A DNA stretch of 64,000 bases, from contig CAWEBE010000049.1 in NCBI GenBank assembly GCA_963806735.1, forward strand, positions 310,001 through 374,000. The letters run 5' to 3'. This DNA is from CADEFX01 sp963806735 (GTDB lineage Bacteria; Pseudomonadota; Alphaproteobacteria; Rhizobiales; Hyphomicrobiaceae). Positions 43,521 to 51,802 of this stretch are shown here, piece by piece. The stretch's first letter is position 1. Each line of letters begins with the position of its first letter. A program made the position numbers and the translations under genes. The notes under the pieces are model-generated. The model had not been told where the DNA came from. It ran no database searches and saw only the letters and a program-made list of their open reading frames with translations.

Positions 43521-44413
43521 CCGATGGCTTTGGCGGTCTGCTGTTCGACAGGGCAGAGGCAGCGTGCGCTCCCGTAGCTGGAATGCCGGTGATCGCGCTG
43601 CACTGCTCGGGAGCCGACGGCCGGCAATGGCGCAAGCTCGCGGACACCGTATCGTCGCAACGCAATCTGATTGCAGTCGAGTGTTACGGTTGCGAGAGCA
43701 CTGGCCACTGGACAGGCGATCACGCCTTCACGCTCGCGGACGAGGCGCATCGCGTCATCGATCTCATCGATCGGCTTGGTACCCAGGTGCATCTCGTGGG
43801 CCACTCGTATGGCGGCGGCGTGGCCCTGCGCGTGGCTGTCGAGCGCCCGCATGCGATTGCGAGCCTCGCACTCTATGAGCCTTCGGCCTTCCACCTGCTC
43901 ACGCAGCTCGGTCCAGATGGGTTTGCCGCGCGCGAGGAGATTCTGCGACTTATACAAGCTGTCAGCTACGGCGTGCTGTCGGGGGACTATCAAACCGCGA
44001 TTTCGAGCTTTGTCGACTATTGGAACGGAGCGGGTACTGCGGCAAACCTGCAGCCGCACGTTCGAGACGAACTGCTGCGTTGGCTCCCCAAAGCACCGCT
44101 CGATTTTCGCGCATTGATAGAGGAGCCCACGCCGCTTGCTGCCTATCGGCAGCTCGACGTGCCGACCCTGGTGCTGCGCGGGGAGCAGGGGCCGGAGCCG
44201 AGCCGACTCATTGCGGAAGGTCTCGCCCGTGTCATGCGCTTTGCGCGCCTGGAAGTGATCGCGGGCGCCGGGCACATGGGGCCGTTCAGTCACGCCGGCG
44301 CGGTCAATGCGGCCATAGCCGCGCATATGAAATGGGCTGGCGCAGCGGTGGACGCCTGCGGCGAGCCCCTGTGCCAGAACAGTCTTCGCCATCACGACCT
44401 AATCGCCGCCTGA
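43517..44413 (+). CDS. Alpha/beta hydrolase
   Basis: A 298-aa alpha/beta-hydrolase with nucleophile elbow G-H-S-Y-G-G-G (Ser97), an oxyanion segment near L-H-C-S-G-A-D-G (about 29-36), and the catalytic His in G-A-G-H-M-G-P (about residue 260). The acid may be in the R-G-E-Q-G-P-E loop. There is no signal peptide, so it is cytoplasmic. The ATG overlaps the DUF1127 stop by four bases, so translation is coupled. It could be an esterase, epoxide or C-C bond hydrolase. The downstream MetY gene is only 30 bases away, suggesting one transcript. Confidence 0.85.
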   Translation: MTDGFGGLLFDRAEAACAPVAGMPVIALHCSGADGRQWRKLADTVSSQRNLIAVECYGCESTGHWTGDHAFTLADEAHRVIDLIDRLGTQVHLVGHSYGGGVALRVAVERPHAIASLALYEPSAFHLLTQLGPDGFAAREEILRLIQAVSYGVLSGDYQTAISSFVDYWNGAGTAANLQPHVRDELLRWLPKAPLDFRALIEEPTPLAAYRQLDVPTLVLRGEQGPEPSRLIAEGLARVMRFARLEVIAGAGHMGPFSHAGAVNAAIAAHMKWAGAAVDACGEPLCQNSLRHHDLIAA

Positions 44414-44443
44414 CCTCACCCCTTTTGCCTCTAGGAGACGTGA

Positions 44444-45763
44444 ATGACCCCGAGCAGCAAGAATCCCGAGACCCTTGTGCTTCACGCCGGACCCCGCAGC
44501 GACGGCGCCACCGGCGCCGTGGCGGTGCCGATCTGCCAGACCACCTCCTACCAGTTCCGCAGCACGGAGCATGCAGCCAACCTGTTCGCGCTCAAGGACT
44601 TCGGCAACATCTACTCGCGCATCACGAACCCCACCTGCGATGCGCTGGAGCAGAAGATGGCGGCGCTGGAAGGCGGCGTGGCGGCGCTGGCCGTCAGCTC
44701 GGGCCAGGCCGCCTCAGCCACGGCGATCCAGAACCTGTGCCGTCCCGGCGACAACGTGGTCAGCTCCACGGACCTCTACGGCGGCACCTGGAATCTGTTC
44801 GCCAACACGCTGCCCTCCATGGGGATCGAGGTGCGCTTTGCCGATCCGGCCGACCCGGAGGCGTTCCGCCGGGCCACCGACCAGCGCACGCGCGCCTACT
44901 ATGCCGAGACGCTGCCCAATCCCAAGCTCACCGTGTTCCCGGTCGGCGAGGTGGCAGCGATCGGGCGCCAGCTCGGCGTGCCGCTGATCATGGACAACAC
45001 GGCAGCACCCGTGATCTGTCGGCCGCTCGATCATGGCGCTGCCATCATCGTGCACTCGACCACCAAGTACGTCGGCGGGCACGGCACCTCGATCGGGGGC
45101 ATCATCGTCGACGGCGGCAACTTCGACTGGGCGGCACATGCCGCGCGCTTCCCCACGCTCAATGAGCCCGATCCCAGCTACCACGGTGCGGTGTGGACCG
45201 AGGCGGTGAAGCCGCTGGGGCCCATCGCCTACATCATCCGCGCCCGGGTGGTTCTGCTGCGCGACATCGGCTCATGCATGAGCCCCTTCAACGCCTTCCA
45301 GTTCATCCAGGGCCTGGAGACGCTGCCCTTGCGGATGCGCGAGCACTGCCGCAATGCGGCGGAGGTGGCGCTTTATCTGCAGCGCCATCCCCAGGTTGCC
45401 CGCGTCATACATCCGGATCTGCATGATGATGCCGAGCAGCGTCGGCGCACCAACACCTATCTCAGAGGTGGCCGAGGTGGCCTTGTCGGGTTCGAACTAC
45501 AAGGCGGCCGTGAGGCCGGTGCTCGCTTCATCGATGGGCTCAAGCTGTTCTACCATGTGGCCAACATCGGCGATGCGCGCTCGCTGGCGATCCATCCGGC
45601 CACCACCACGCACTCGCAGCTCTCCCCCGCCGACCAGCTCGCCAGCGGCGTGACGCCCGGCTACGTGCGCCTCTCGGTCGGCATCGAGCACATCGACGAC
45701 ATCATCGCCGATCTCGATCAGGCGCTGGCTATAGTGGCGGACGAGGTGGCACAGGCGGCCTAA
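44444..45763 (+). CDS. O-acetylhomoserine sulfhydrylase-type PLP enzyme (MetY-like)
   Basis: A 439-aa Cys/Met-metabolism PLP enzyme. The cofactor lysine is Lys208 in S-T-T-K-Y-V-G-G-H-G-T-S-I-G-G. The N-terminus has the family start E-T-L-V-L-H-A-G, then V-P-I-C-Q-T-T-S-Y-Q-F and Y-S-R-I-T-N-P-T. Length and the G-H-G-T-S motif favour O-acetylhomoserine aminocarboxypropyltransferase over cystathionine gamma-synthase. It would make homocysteine from O-acetylhomoserine and sulfide. GC at third positions appears higher than in neighbouring genes. The last codons overlap the truncated GMC fragment on the other strand by four bases. Confidence 0.9.
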   Translation: MTPSSKNPETLVLHAGPRSDGATGAVAVPICQTTSYQFRSTEHAANLFALKDFGNIYSRITNPTCDALEQKMAALEGGVAALAVSSGQAASATAIQNLCRPGDNVVSSTDLYGGTWNLFANTLPSMGIEVRFADPADPEAFRRATDQRTRAYYAETLPNPKLTVFPVGEVAAIGRQLGVPLIMDNTAAPVICRPLDHGAAIIVHSTTKYVGGHGTSIGGIIVDGGNFDWAAHAARFPTLNEPDPSYHGAVWTEAVKPLGPIAYIIRARVVLLRDIGSCMSPFNAFQFIQGLETLPLRMREHCRNAAEVALYLQRHPQVARVIHPDLHDDAEQRRRTNTYLRGGRGGLVGFELQGGREAGARFIDGLKLFYHVANIGDARSLAIHPATTTHSQLSPADQLASGVTPGYVRLSVGIEHIDDIIADLDQALAIVADEVAQAA

Positions 45764-46173
45764 CCTTTACTGCCGTAGTAGGGGAGCACGTCCTTCCAGC
45801 CCCAGCCGCGCGCGCCGCGCGATACCCACTCGTCGAAGTCGGCTGGCGATCCCCGGTTGGCGAGCTGACCATTGATGGAAGAGCCGCCACCCAGAATGCG
45901 CGCCTGCTCATATTTGCGCAGCGGCGGTGGGCTCTCGCTCGGATTGTTATGCGAAATGACTTGGGTGCGAACCTTGAGTTCGGTCCAATGGAAGCGCGGG
46001 TCGAAATAGGCGGTACCGGGGTAGCTGTCGAGGACCTCAGGAGGCACTCTCCCGAGTGGCGTGTCCTGGCCCGCCTCGAGCAGAAGGACCTGATTGGCGC
46101 TCTGCGCCGACAGCGGGTTGGCCAACACGGATCCAGCCGAGCCGCCGCCCACGATGATGAAGTCGTAAGCCAT
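45760..46173 (-). pseudogene. GMC oxidoreductase, N-terminal fragment only
   Basis: The 137 residues match only the first quarter of a glucose-methanol-choline oxidoreductase, normally about 530 aa. The FAD-binding G-G-G-S-A-G-S-V-L-A-N, L-L-L-E-A-G and the family signature G-G-G-S-S-I-N-G are intact, as is the start (GGGAGGG upstream). The sequence breaks after K-D-V-L-P-Y-Y, exactly where the MetY-like gene ends, four bases overlapping. The remaining 390 residues are not in the window. This looks like a recombination or insertion junction that cut the gene. No cofactor- or substrate-binding C-terminal domain remains, so no enzyme is expected. Confidence 0.85.
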
Positions 46174-46575
46174 GGCCCGTCCCTCCCAGCGACGCTTACT
46201 CTTACAGCGCCATTATTGCTGGAATGCAGGCCTTGTCGAATATGCGCAGAAATGAGTCGGGATCGTACCACCTAGTCGCAACTGACCAATTTGCCCCATT
46301 TCTGCATGATGCCAGCCGCCCATTGGTCCTGCAGATGTTCGGCACCCGCGGCAATCGACATGGATGACGCACTGTCGGCACAAGACACGGGACGCCATGA
46401 CTTCGTGCAAGCTACGGCGGCTCCTGGCGCATTTTTACTGAGCGGTCCAGGGAGAGCTCCTACCTTTTGGGGCTTGTCGAGCTAGGCCCAGAGTGAGAAA
46501 AAACGATGAGGCAGCTGAGACAGAGGTCAGCGCTTCCCAAGAGGTGTCGGGGTTTGTAGCGCCAGGAGAGGACGG
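46174..46575. other. Gene-free stretch upstream of the GMC fragment
   Basis: About 400 bases with lower GC than the flanks. No supported gene, repeat or RNA. It includes the promoter side of the GMC remnant and, at its right end, the Shine-Dalgarno of the small gene that follows. Confidence 0.5.
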
Positions 46576-46821
46576 GTGCGGAAGTTTGTGACCGGGGTCT
46601 TGGCCATCGCGACGGTCTGGATGTTCATGCGCGCAACTGAGATGCGTATCCTTATGCAGCAAGAGATTGTGCTGGGCACATCCGGAAGCGCGTCTCTCGT
46701 GTGCCGATACTTTAATGGGACAGGGACGACAACCAACGTTTTCTGGTATTCGCCGAGCAATGTCCTGGGTCGGGACAGCTGCGCGCTCGTCCACACGGAT
46801 TTGCACAGTCTTCGTCGTTAG
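46576..46821 (+). CDS. Small secreted or membrane-anchored protein
   Basis: The GTG at 46576 has AGGAG seven bases upstream. The 81 residues begin with a hydrophobic signal or anchor (MRKFVTGVLAIATVWMFM). The rest is a compact segment, C-R-Y-F-N-G-T-G, F-W-Y-S-P-S-N-V-L-G-R-D-S-C, with two Cys that could pair. The pattern resembles tiny uncharacterised proteins of Hyphomicrobiales ending in G-R-D-S-C-P. No function can be given. It sits alone between a broken GMC gene and a monooxygenase. Confidence 0.55.
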   Translation: MRKFVTGVLAIATVWMFMRATEMRILMQQEIVLGTSGSASLVCRYFNGTGTTTNVFWYSPSNVLGRDSCALVHTDLHSLRR

Positions 46822-47133
46822 GGTGGGCACGCCCCCTTCTCTAAAAACCGCTTACTTTGCAATACCGTGCGCGTGCGCGATGATTATCGGCAATCGCCCC
46901 CCTCATGCCGAATTTGCCGCGCAGCGCCGGTCATCTCATCCCTTTAAGACGGCCGGCGTTTGATTTCAGCGCTGGGCACGGCCGCTTCGGTCAGGCGCAA
47001 TCGCCGCTTCGGGCTGCCGAAATGGCCGCGACCCGACAGCACAGCGGTGTTGGCGCAAGCCGACACTGGTACATATGGTCCAATGTCAGGTGGCCACTCG
47101 CGCCCAGTTGCCACCATTATCCCGGAGGCCGCT
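46822..47133. other. Spacer upstream of the monooxygenase
   Basis: About 310 bases. The monooxygenase frame stays open here back to 46960 but without family sequence or ribosome-binding site. No other feature seen; the monooxygenase promoter should lie here. Confidence 0.4.
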
Positions 47134-48618
47134 GTGAAAACTGGCCACTTCGATGTGCTGATAGTTGGCGCCGGCCTTTCGGGCATTGGCGCGGCATGCC
47201 ACCTCCAAGAGAAATGTCCCCAAAAGCACTTCACCATTCTAGAAGCCCGCGATCGTACTGGTGGGACGTGGGACCTATTTCGCTACCCGGGCGTTCGTTC
47301 TGACTCGGACATGTTCACGCTCGGCTACTCGTTCCAGCCTTGGATGGCGCCCAAGGTCATCGCCGATGGTGCGTCCATTCTGAAATACGTCCGCGAGACA
47401 GCGCACGAGCACGACATAGACCGCAAGATCCGCTTCAACCACCGCGTCAAGCACGCGTCGTGGTCGTCGAAGGAGACGCGCTGGACGGTTGAAGTCGAAC
47501 GGGGTCCATCCAGCGAACCGGCCCGCTTCACGTGCAGCTTTCTGCTCGTCTGCAGTGGCTACTATAGCTATGCGGAGGGCTATACACCCAATTTCCTCGG
47601 CATCGAGCGCTTCAAGGGGCGCATCCTCCACCCTCAAGACTGGAGCAGCGATGTTGACCACACAAACAAGCGTGTGGTCGTGATCGGCAGCGGTTCGACC
47701 GCCGTAACGCTTGTGCCGGAGCTCGCGAAATCGGCGGTCCACGTCACGATGCTCCAGCGGTCACCGACGTATGTCGTTGCGTGGCCTGACGTAGATCGTG
47801 TCGCCGATACTCTGAGGCGCTGGCTACCGGCGAAGGCGGCTTGCGCCATAGCGCGCTGGAAAAATCTGCTCGCCGGCATGTACTTTGTTCGAATCTGCAA
47901 GCGTGACCCAGAACGGGCCAAGAGGATGATTCGAGACGGCGTGCGAGCGGAGCTCGGAGCAGACTACGATGTCACCGCACACTTCACCCCACATTACAAT
48001 CCGTGGGAACAGCGGCTCTGCCTAGCGCCCAACGGCGATTTCTTTCACTCGATCAAGGAAGGGCGAACCTCGATTGTGACGGACGAGATCGAGACCTTTA
48101 CCGAAACTGGCCTCAAGCTACGCTCGGGCCAAGAGCTAGCAGCCGATCTCGTGGTGACCGCTACAGGCCTCAATCTGCAAGTATTGGGCGGCGCACAGAT
48201 CGACATCGACGGCCAGCCCGTCGATCCCGCAACAGCGCTGAGCTACAAGGGCGCGCTCTACAGCGATATCCCGAACCTTGCGGGTGTGATCGGCTACACC
48301 AATGCGTCGTGGACACTGAAAGCCGAGCTCATCTGCGGCTACGTCTGCCGTTTGCTCAACTACATGGAGAAGCACGCCTACGACCAGTGCACGCCGCGCA
48401 ATGCCGATCCGACCATGCAGCGCCGGCCGCCGGTTGAGCTCTCCTCGGGCTATTTCCAGCGCTCGATGGACAAGCTGCCCAAACAGGGAACGCGCGACCC
48501 GTGGCGAATCCACCAGAGTTATGTGCGCGATCTCATCGGACTACGGTTCGCGCCTCTAGACGACGGAGTGCTGCAGTTCTCGCACCGCCCAGACCGCCTG
48601 ACAGAGAGGGCAGCTTGA
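47134..48618 (+). CDS. FAD-dependent Baeyer-Villiger-type monooxygenase
   Basis: A 494-aa flavin monooxygenase. GTG 47134 with GGAGG five bases upstream is the preferred start, placing the FAD motif G-A-G-L-S-G-I-G at residues 12-19. The Baeyer-Villiger fingerprint F-x-G-x-x-x-H-x-x-x-W is present as F160-K-G-R-I-L-H-P-Q-D-W170. The NADPH-binding motif V-I-G-S-G-S-T-A follows. The partner motif G-T-W-D-L-F-R-Y-P-G-V-R-S-D-S-D is typical of the group. It would insert oxygen next to a ketone or oxidise a heteroatom; the substrate is unknown. An earlier ATG at 47083 lacks a ribosome-binding site. It is encoded alone. Confidence 0.9.
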   Translation: MKTGHFDVLIVGAGLSGIGAACHLQEKCPQKHFTILEARDRTGGTWDLFRYPGVRSDSDMFTLGYSFQPWMAPKVIADGASILKYVRETAHEHDIDRKIRFNHRVKHASWSSKETRWTVEVERGPSSEPARFTCSFLLVCSGYYSYAEGYTPNFLGIERFKGRILHPQDWSSDVDHTNKRVVVIGSGSTAVTLVPELAKSAVHVTMLQRSPTYVVAWPDVDRVADTLRRWLPAKAACAIARWKNLLAGMYFVRICKRDPERAKRMIRDGVRAELGADYDVTAHFTPHYNPWEQRLCLAPNGDFFHSIKEGRTSIVTDEIETFTETGLKLRSGQELAADLVVTATGLNLQVLGGAQIDIDGQPVDPATALSYKGALYSDIPNLAGVIGYTNASWTLKAELICGYVCRLLNYMEKHAYDQCTPRNADPTMQRRPPVELSSGYFQRSMDKLPKQGTRDPWRIHQSYVRDLIGLRFAPLDDGVLQFSHRPDRLTERAA

Positions 48619-49092
48619 TTGTTGGCCGGACGGTAGAAGGTGCCGGCAACCCCACCCGAAAGTTCGCTTGCTTTTTTTGTCACGGAAACAGCAGCCAACA
48701 CTTGAACCACGGCTCTTGCGATGCTTGAGGGGAGGCCGTCCGAGGGGATCGTCGGCGGTGACTAAGGTGTACCAACGAGAAGCGATGATCCGGTTGTAAC
48801 TTGCATCGAATACCGGCCTGTGCCCCTCGGCTTTGTTCGCGCTTAGGACCAAGAACATCGGAGCAAAATCCGTCGTCGCTAACAATTGTTCCTGATCTCC
48901 TCGCCGGGTGAAAAGCGCGCCCGCCAATGACACGTTATCGGATGCGGTTTGCAGGGGGCCTGTGCCAAGGTTTTTTAATCTACCGCACCCACTGCGTGCC
49001 TGACGCGATTATACTCGCGGCTGACATAATTCCACCATCCCGCGGTGCGGTTGTGATCGCGTGGTCAGGCAGCGTCGCAACAGGGGGATTTC
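48619..49092. other. Gene-free stretch between monooxygenase and bactofilin
   Basis: About 470 bases. Open frames on both strands lack coding character. I see no repeat, RNA or clear terminator. Confidence 0.5.
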
Positions 49093-49575
49093 ATGTTTTC
49101 GCGTCACTCTTCGGCCGGGTCCAACACGCTCGAGCCGCGCACGATTGCGTCGAACGGTGCCGAGGGCGCGCAGCATCGCGCCAGCGGTCCTGAAAGCGAC
49201 AGCAAGTCCGTGATTGGCAACGATCTCAGGATCCTTGGCAAGGGCCTGAAAATCACCGGCCGTGGTGTGCTGCAGATTGACGGTCAGATCGACAGTGACG
49301 TGCAGGCCGCGGAGGTCATTGTCGGTGAACACGGCAGGGTGACGGGTATGGTCGCCGGCCAGCACGTGCTCATTTGTGGGGAGGTCTCCGGCGTCGTGTG
49401 CGGCCAGACCGTGGCGCTGACCGCGTTGGCGAAGGTTGAAGGCGACGTCCATCACATGTCGCTTGCCATCGAATCCGGCGCCGCATTCGAAGGGCGCAGT
49501 CGGCGTGCCGCTAACGAGTCGGAGCTCAATGCGGTCGTGGATGGACGATCCACGCATCAGTCGACAGGCGGTTGA
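49093..49575 (+). CDS. Bactofilin (polymer-forming cytoskeletal protein)
   Basis: A 160-aa bactofilin. A disordered N-terminal tail of about 38 residues precedes the beta-helical core (about 40-140), marked by V-I-G-N-D-L-R-I-L-G-K-G-L-K-I-T-G, G-x-L-Q-I-D-G-Q-I-D-S-D-V and repeated V-x-G-x-V turns. Bactofilins polymerise without nucleotide into filaments that place cell-wall enzymes or shape appendages. No M23 peptidase, its frequent partner, is beside it. AGGGGG lies upstream of the start. It heads a same-strand run of four envelope-type genes, but gaps of 70-235 bases make a single operon uncertain. Confidence 0.9.
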   Translation: MFSRHSSAGSNTLEPRTIASNGAEGAQHRASGPESDSKSVIGNDLRILGKGLKITGRGVLQIDGQIDSDVQAAEVIVGEHGRVTGMVAGQHVLICGEVSGVVCGQTVALTALAKVEGDVHHMSLAIESGAAFEGRSRRAANESELNAVVDGRSTHQSTGG

Positions 49576-49646
49576 GGGCGCCCGCACGTTGAGCGCTAGC
49601 CTAGCCGCGTGGTCAAATCGCAGCTGTTCTCGGGGAGGGGGCTCTC

Positions 49647-50177
49647 ATGCCACACGCCGTCAAGACTATCGTGCTCGCGAACGTCCTGTTGATCTGCTTG
49701 GCGCTCGTTCCCCTGCAGGCAGCTGAGCGGGAACAGGTGCGGGCGGTCATCAATCTCATAGCCTCAATCAAGATGCCCTTTCCCGAACGCTTCGAGCGCA
49801 ATGTCGCGCGAACAGAGTACGTGCGCCTCGACAGCCATGGCGCAACGGTCGCGTGTCTGCGGCTCGATGACAAAGTGAGATGGTGCTACGAACACATTCC
49901 AACGCAAGGGGCGCGGGCGGAAATGCTGCGTATCCGCCAGGAGCCAGTGGGTGGCATACAGGTAGGCCAGCTGTTCCATTTCGTCGTCGACTATGACCTC
50001 GATGGGCTCGCCGATGTCGGCAGCACAACGCGCATGGACCCTCCTGCTCACGCCCCGGTTGCCATGATTGCTCAGTTTTTTCATCGCGGTACGACGCGCG
50101 GCGACCAGTCCCGCGGCGAGTACCAGAAGCTGTTTGACGACGGCATTCAGGTTGCTCTCAAATACCTGGGCGAGTAG
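49647..50177 (+). CDS. Secreted DxDxDG protein, copy 1 of a tandem pair
   Basis: A 176-aa exported protein (signal peptide ending A-A at about residue 26). It is paralogous to the next gene along its whole length: V-I-N-L-I-A-S-I-K-M-P-F-P-E, R-W-C-Y-E-H-I, R-A-E-M-L-R-I-R and the end Y-Q-K-L-F-D-D-G-I-Q-V-A-L-K-Y all recur. The loop D115-Y-D-L-D-G-L-A-D123 has the D-x-D-x-D-G-x-x-D spacing of EF-hand or dockerin calcium loops. Cys70 and Cys80 may pair. Known family and function are not apparent to me. A duplication produced the two copies. Confidence 0.82.
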   Translation: MPHAVKTIVLANVLLICLALVPLQAAEREQVRAVINLIASIKMPFPERFERNVARTEYVRLDSHGATVACLRLDDKVRWCYEHIPTQGARAEMLRIRQEPVGGIQVGQLFHFVVDYDLDGLADVGSTTRMDPPAHAPVAMIAQFFHRGTTRGDQSRGEYQKLFDDGIQVALKYLGE

Positions 50178-50411
50178 CCGCGTTCGGACCGGCGGGTAAG
50201 CACCACGCTTCGCAGGCAGCTGCCGGCGCGAGGCGGTGTTTGTGCGCCATGGTGCGCTAATGCACCTCGCATGCCACACGACTCGTCAACCTCTGCAATC
50301 GCATCAGTTCGCCATTGCAGCCAGCGACGGCACCAATCAGACTTTGGTCCTGGGCTCCGCAGTCGGAGCCTAGGCTACGAGGCGGTTTTGCTTTGCGGAA
50401 AGGCATTCCCA

Positions 50412-50948
50412 ATGCTCCAGAACTCATGGTCCTTGGTGCTGACTAGCCTGTTGTTCGGCATTCTCTCTGCTCCGGCTGTCGCAGCCGAGCGCGAAGATGT
50501 GCGCAAGGTGATCAACCTAGTGTCGTCAGTGAAGATGCCGTTCCCGGAGAGTCTCTCGCGCAATCGGGCAAAAACTGAGCGCGTGTGGCTCGAACGCGGC
50601 GGCACGACCACTGGGTGCCTCAGGCTCGAGGATCGCCGCTGGTGTTACGAGCACATTGCGCCAGAAGGCAATCGGGCGGAGATGCTGCGCATACGCAACG
50701 AGCCGTCGCGTGGCGTCTACATCGGCGCTTTGTATTACTATATGGTTGATTTCGATCTCGATGGCCTTGGCGATGTCGGATCGACCACGCGCATCGATGC
50801 GCTCGATGACCGACGGCCGGCCACCCCGATTGCCAACGTGATCCAATTTTTCCATCGCAGCACGAAGCGCGGCGAGACGTCTCAAGCCGAGTATCAGAAA
50901 ATGTATGACGAGGGCATCCAGATTGCGCTGAAGTATTTCGGGGAGTAG
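50412..50948 (+). CDS. Secreted DxDxDG protein, copy 2 of a tandem pair
   Basis: A 178-aa paralogue of the preceding protein, with its own signal peptide (cleavage after A-V-A-A) and the calcium-loop-like D113-F-D-L-D-G-L-G-D121. Start 50412 follows GGAAAGG and the signal peptide; the frame is open further upstream without coding character. The copies have diverged mostly in the first half of the mature chain and in the loop after the Asp motif, so the duplication is not recent. The 234-base gap between them suggests separate promoters. Function unknown; calcium binding is inference from the motif. Confidence 0.82.
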   Translation: MLQNSWSLVLTSLLFGILSAPAVAAEREDVRKVINLVSSVKMPFPESLSRNRAKTERVWLERGGTTTGCLRLEDRRWCYEHIAPEGNRAEMLRIRNEPSRGVYIGALYYYMVDFDLDGLGDVGSTTRIDALDDRRPATPIANVIQFFHRSTKRGETSQAEYQKMYDEGIQIALKYFGE

Positions 50949-51112
50949 GCGCATCGGGCATTCGCTTTTGCATGCCATGTGCCCGACTACCTTGGTTGGG
51001 CGGCGAGCTGTCCAAGCGATAGTCTGGTTGTTCCTAGCAACCTTGCGGCGTTACGGGCGTTGTCATTGCCCAGTGGTCCCTTCACGGGACCGCGCGGCTA
51101 ATGGAGGTCGCC

Positions 51113-51661
51113 ATGTCTTTCAAGACGGGAGCAAGTTTGACTGCTCTGATCGTAATGCTCAGTCTTTCGCACGCTGCTTTGTCTCAAACATCACCCTCAC
51201 CGACTGGACGTGACCCGGCGTCCCCGACACGACCCAATGCCGAGGTAAAGCGCGAGGCGCCGGTCACTGGTCAGATCCTGGTTCAAGACGAAAAAACCAT
51301 CCTCGCCAAGGATCTCATTGGTCAAACAGTCTATGACCCCGACAAGGCGAAGATTGGCAGCATCAGTGATCTCATCCTCAGCAAGGATGGCATGAGCGTA
51401 GAGGGCTTTGTCATCGGTGTCGGCGGCTTTCTCGGCATTGGCGAAAAGGCCGTCGCCTCGAAGCTGGATCGCCTGAAGATGACGCCAGAGACGGGTGGCA
51501 CCTTGCGGCTGGTGATGGACATCAAGAAGGAGGAGCTTGCGAACGCGCCGACATTCAAATCGAAGAAGGAGCAGGAAGCCGAGAAGCAGGCCGCCGAGCG
51601 CGCACGTAGTCAGCCTGGCCCCACTGGGGGATCAGGCCAACCGACGCCGAAAACGAACTAG
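51113..51661 (+). CDS. Secreted PRC-barrel protein
   Basis: A 182-aa exported protein. ATG 51113 has GGAGG six bases upstream; an ATG at 51101 is part of that site. After a signal peptide and a Pro/Thr-rich linker, residues 60-150 form a PRC-barrel (L-I-G-Q-T-V-Y-D, K-I-G-S-I-S-D-L-I-L, G-F-L-G-I-G-E-K-A-V-A). The tail is a charged helix ending in Gly/Pro. It is similar to the C-terminal domain of the DUF937 protein at 13152. PRC-barrels bind proteins or RNA; periplasmic versions are of unknown role. Confidence 0.85.
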   Translation: MSFKTGASLTALIVMLSLSHAALSQTSPSPTGRDPASPTRPNAEVKREAPVTGQILVQDEKTILAKDLIGQTVYDPDKAKIGSISDLILSKDGMSVEGFVIGVGGFLGIGEKAVASKLDRLKMTPETGGTLRLVMDIKKEELANAPTFKSKKEQEAEKQAAERARSQPGPTGGSGQPTPKTN

Positions 51662-51802
51662 CCCTTGGCGCCGAGCAATTGACGGCGCGGTTGTCTGAAC
51701 GCAACGCGGCAGATAATAGGCTACTGCGTGACAGACGGCTCGGGCGTCTTTGGCACTGCTCAAGGCGCCCGCTTTTAGTTGGGTGGAAGCTGCGGCTGGT
51801 CA

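Noticed and set aside
48556..48933. Minus-strand 125-codon frame after the monooxygenase
   Set aside because: No ribosome-binding site, no coding composition and overlap with the end of a clear gene.
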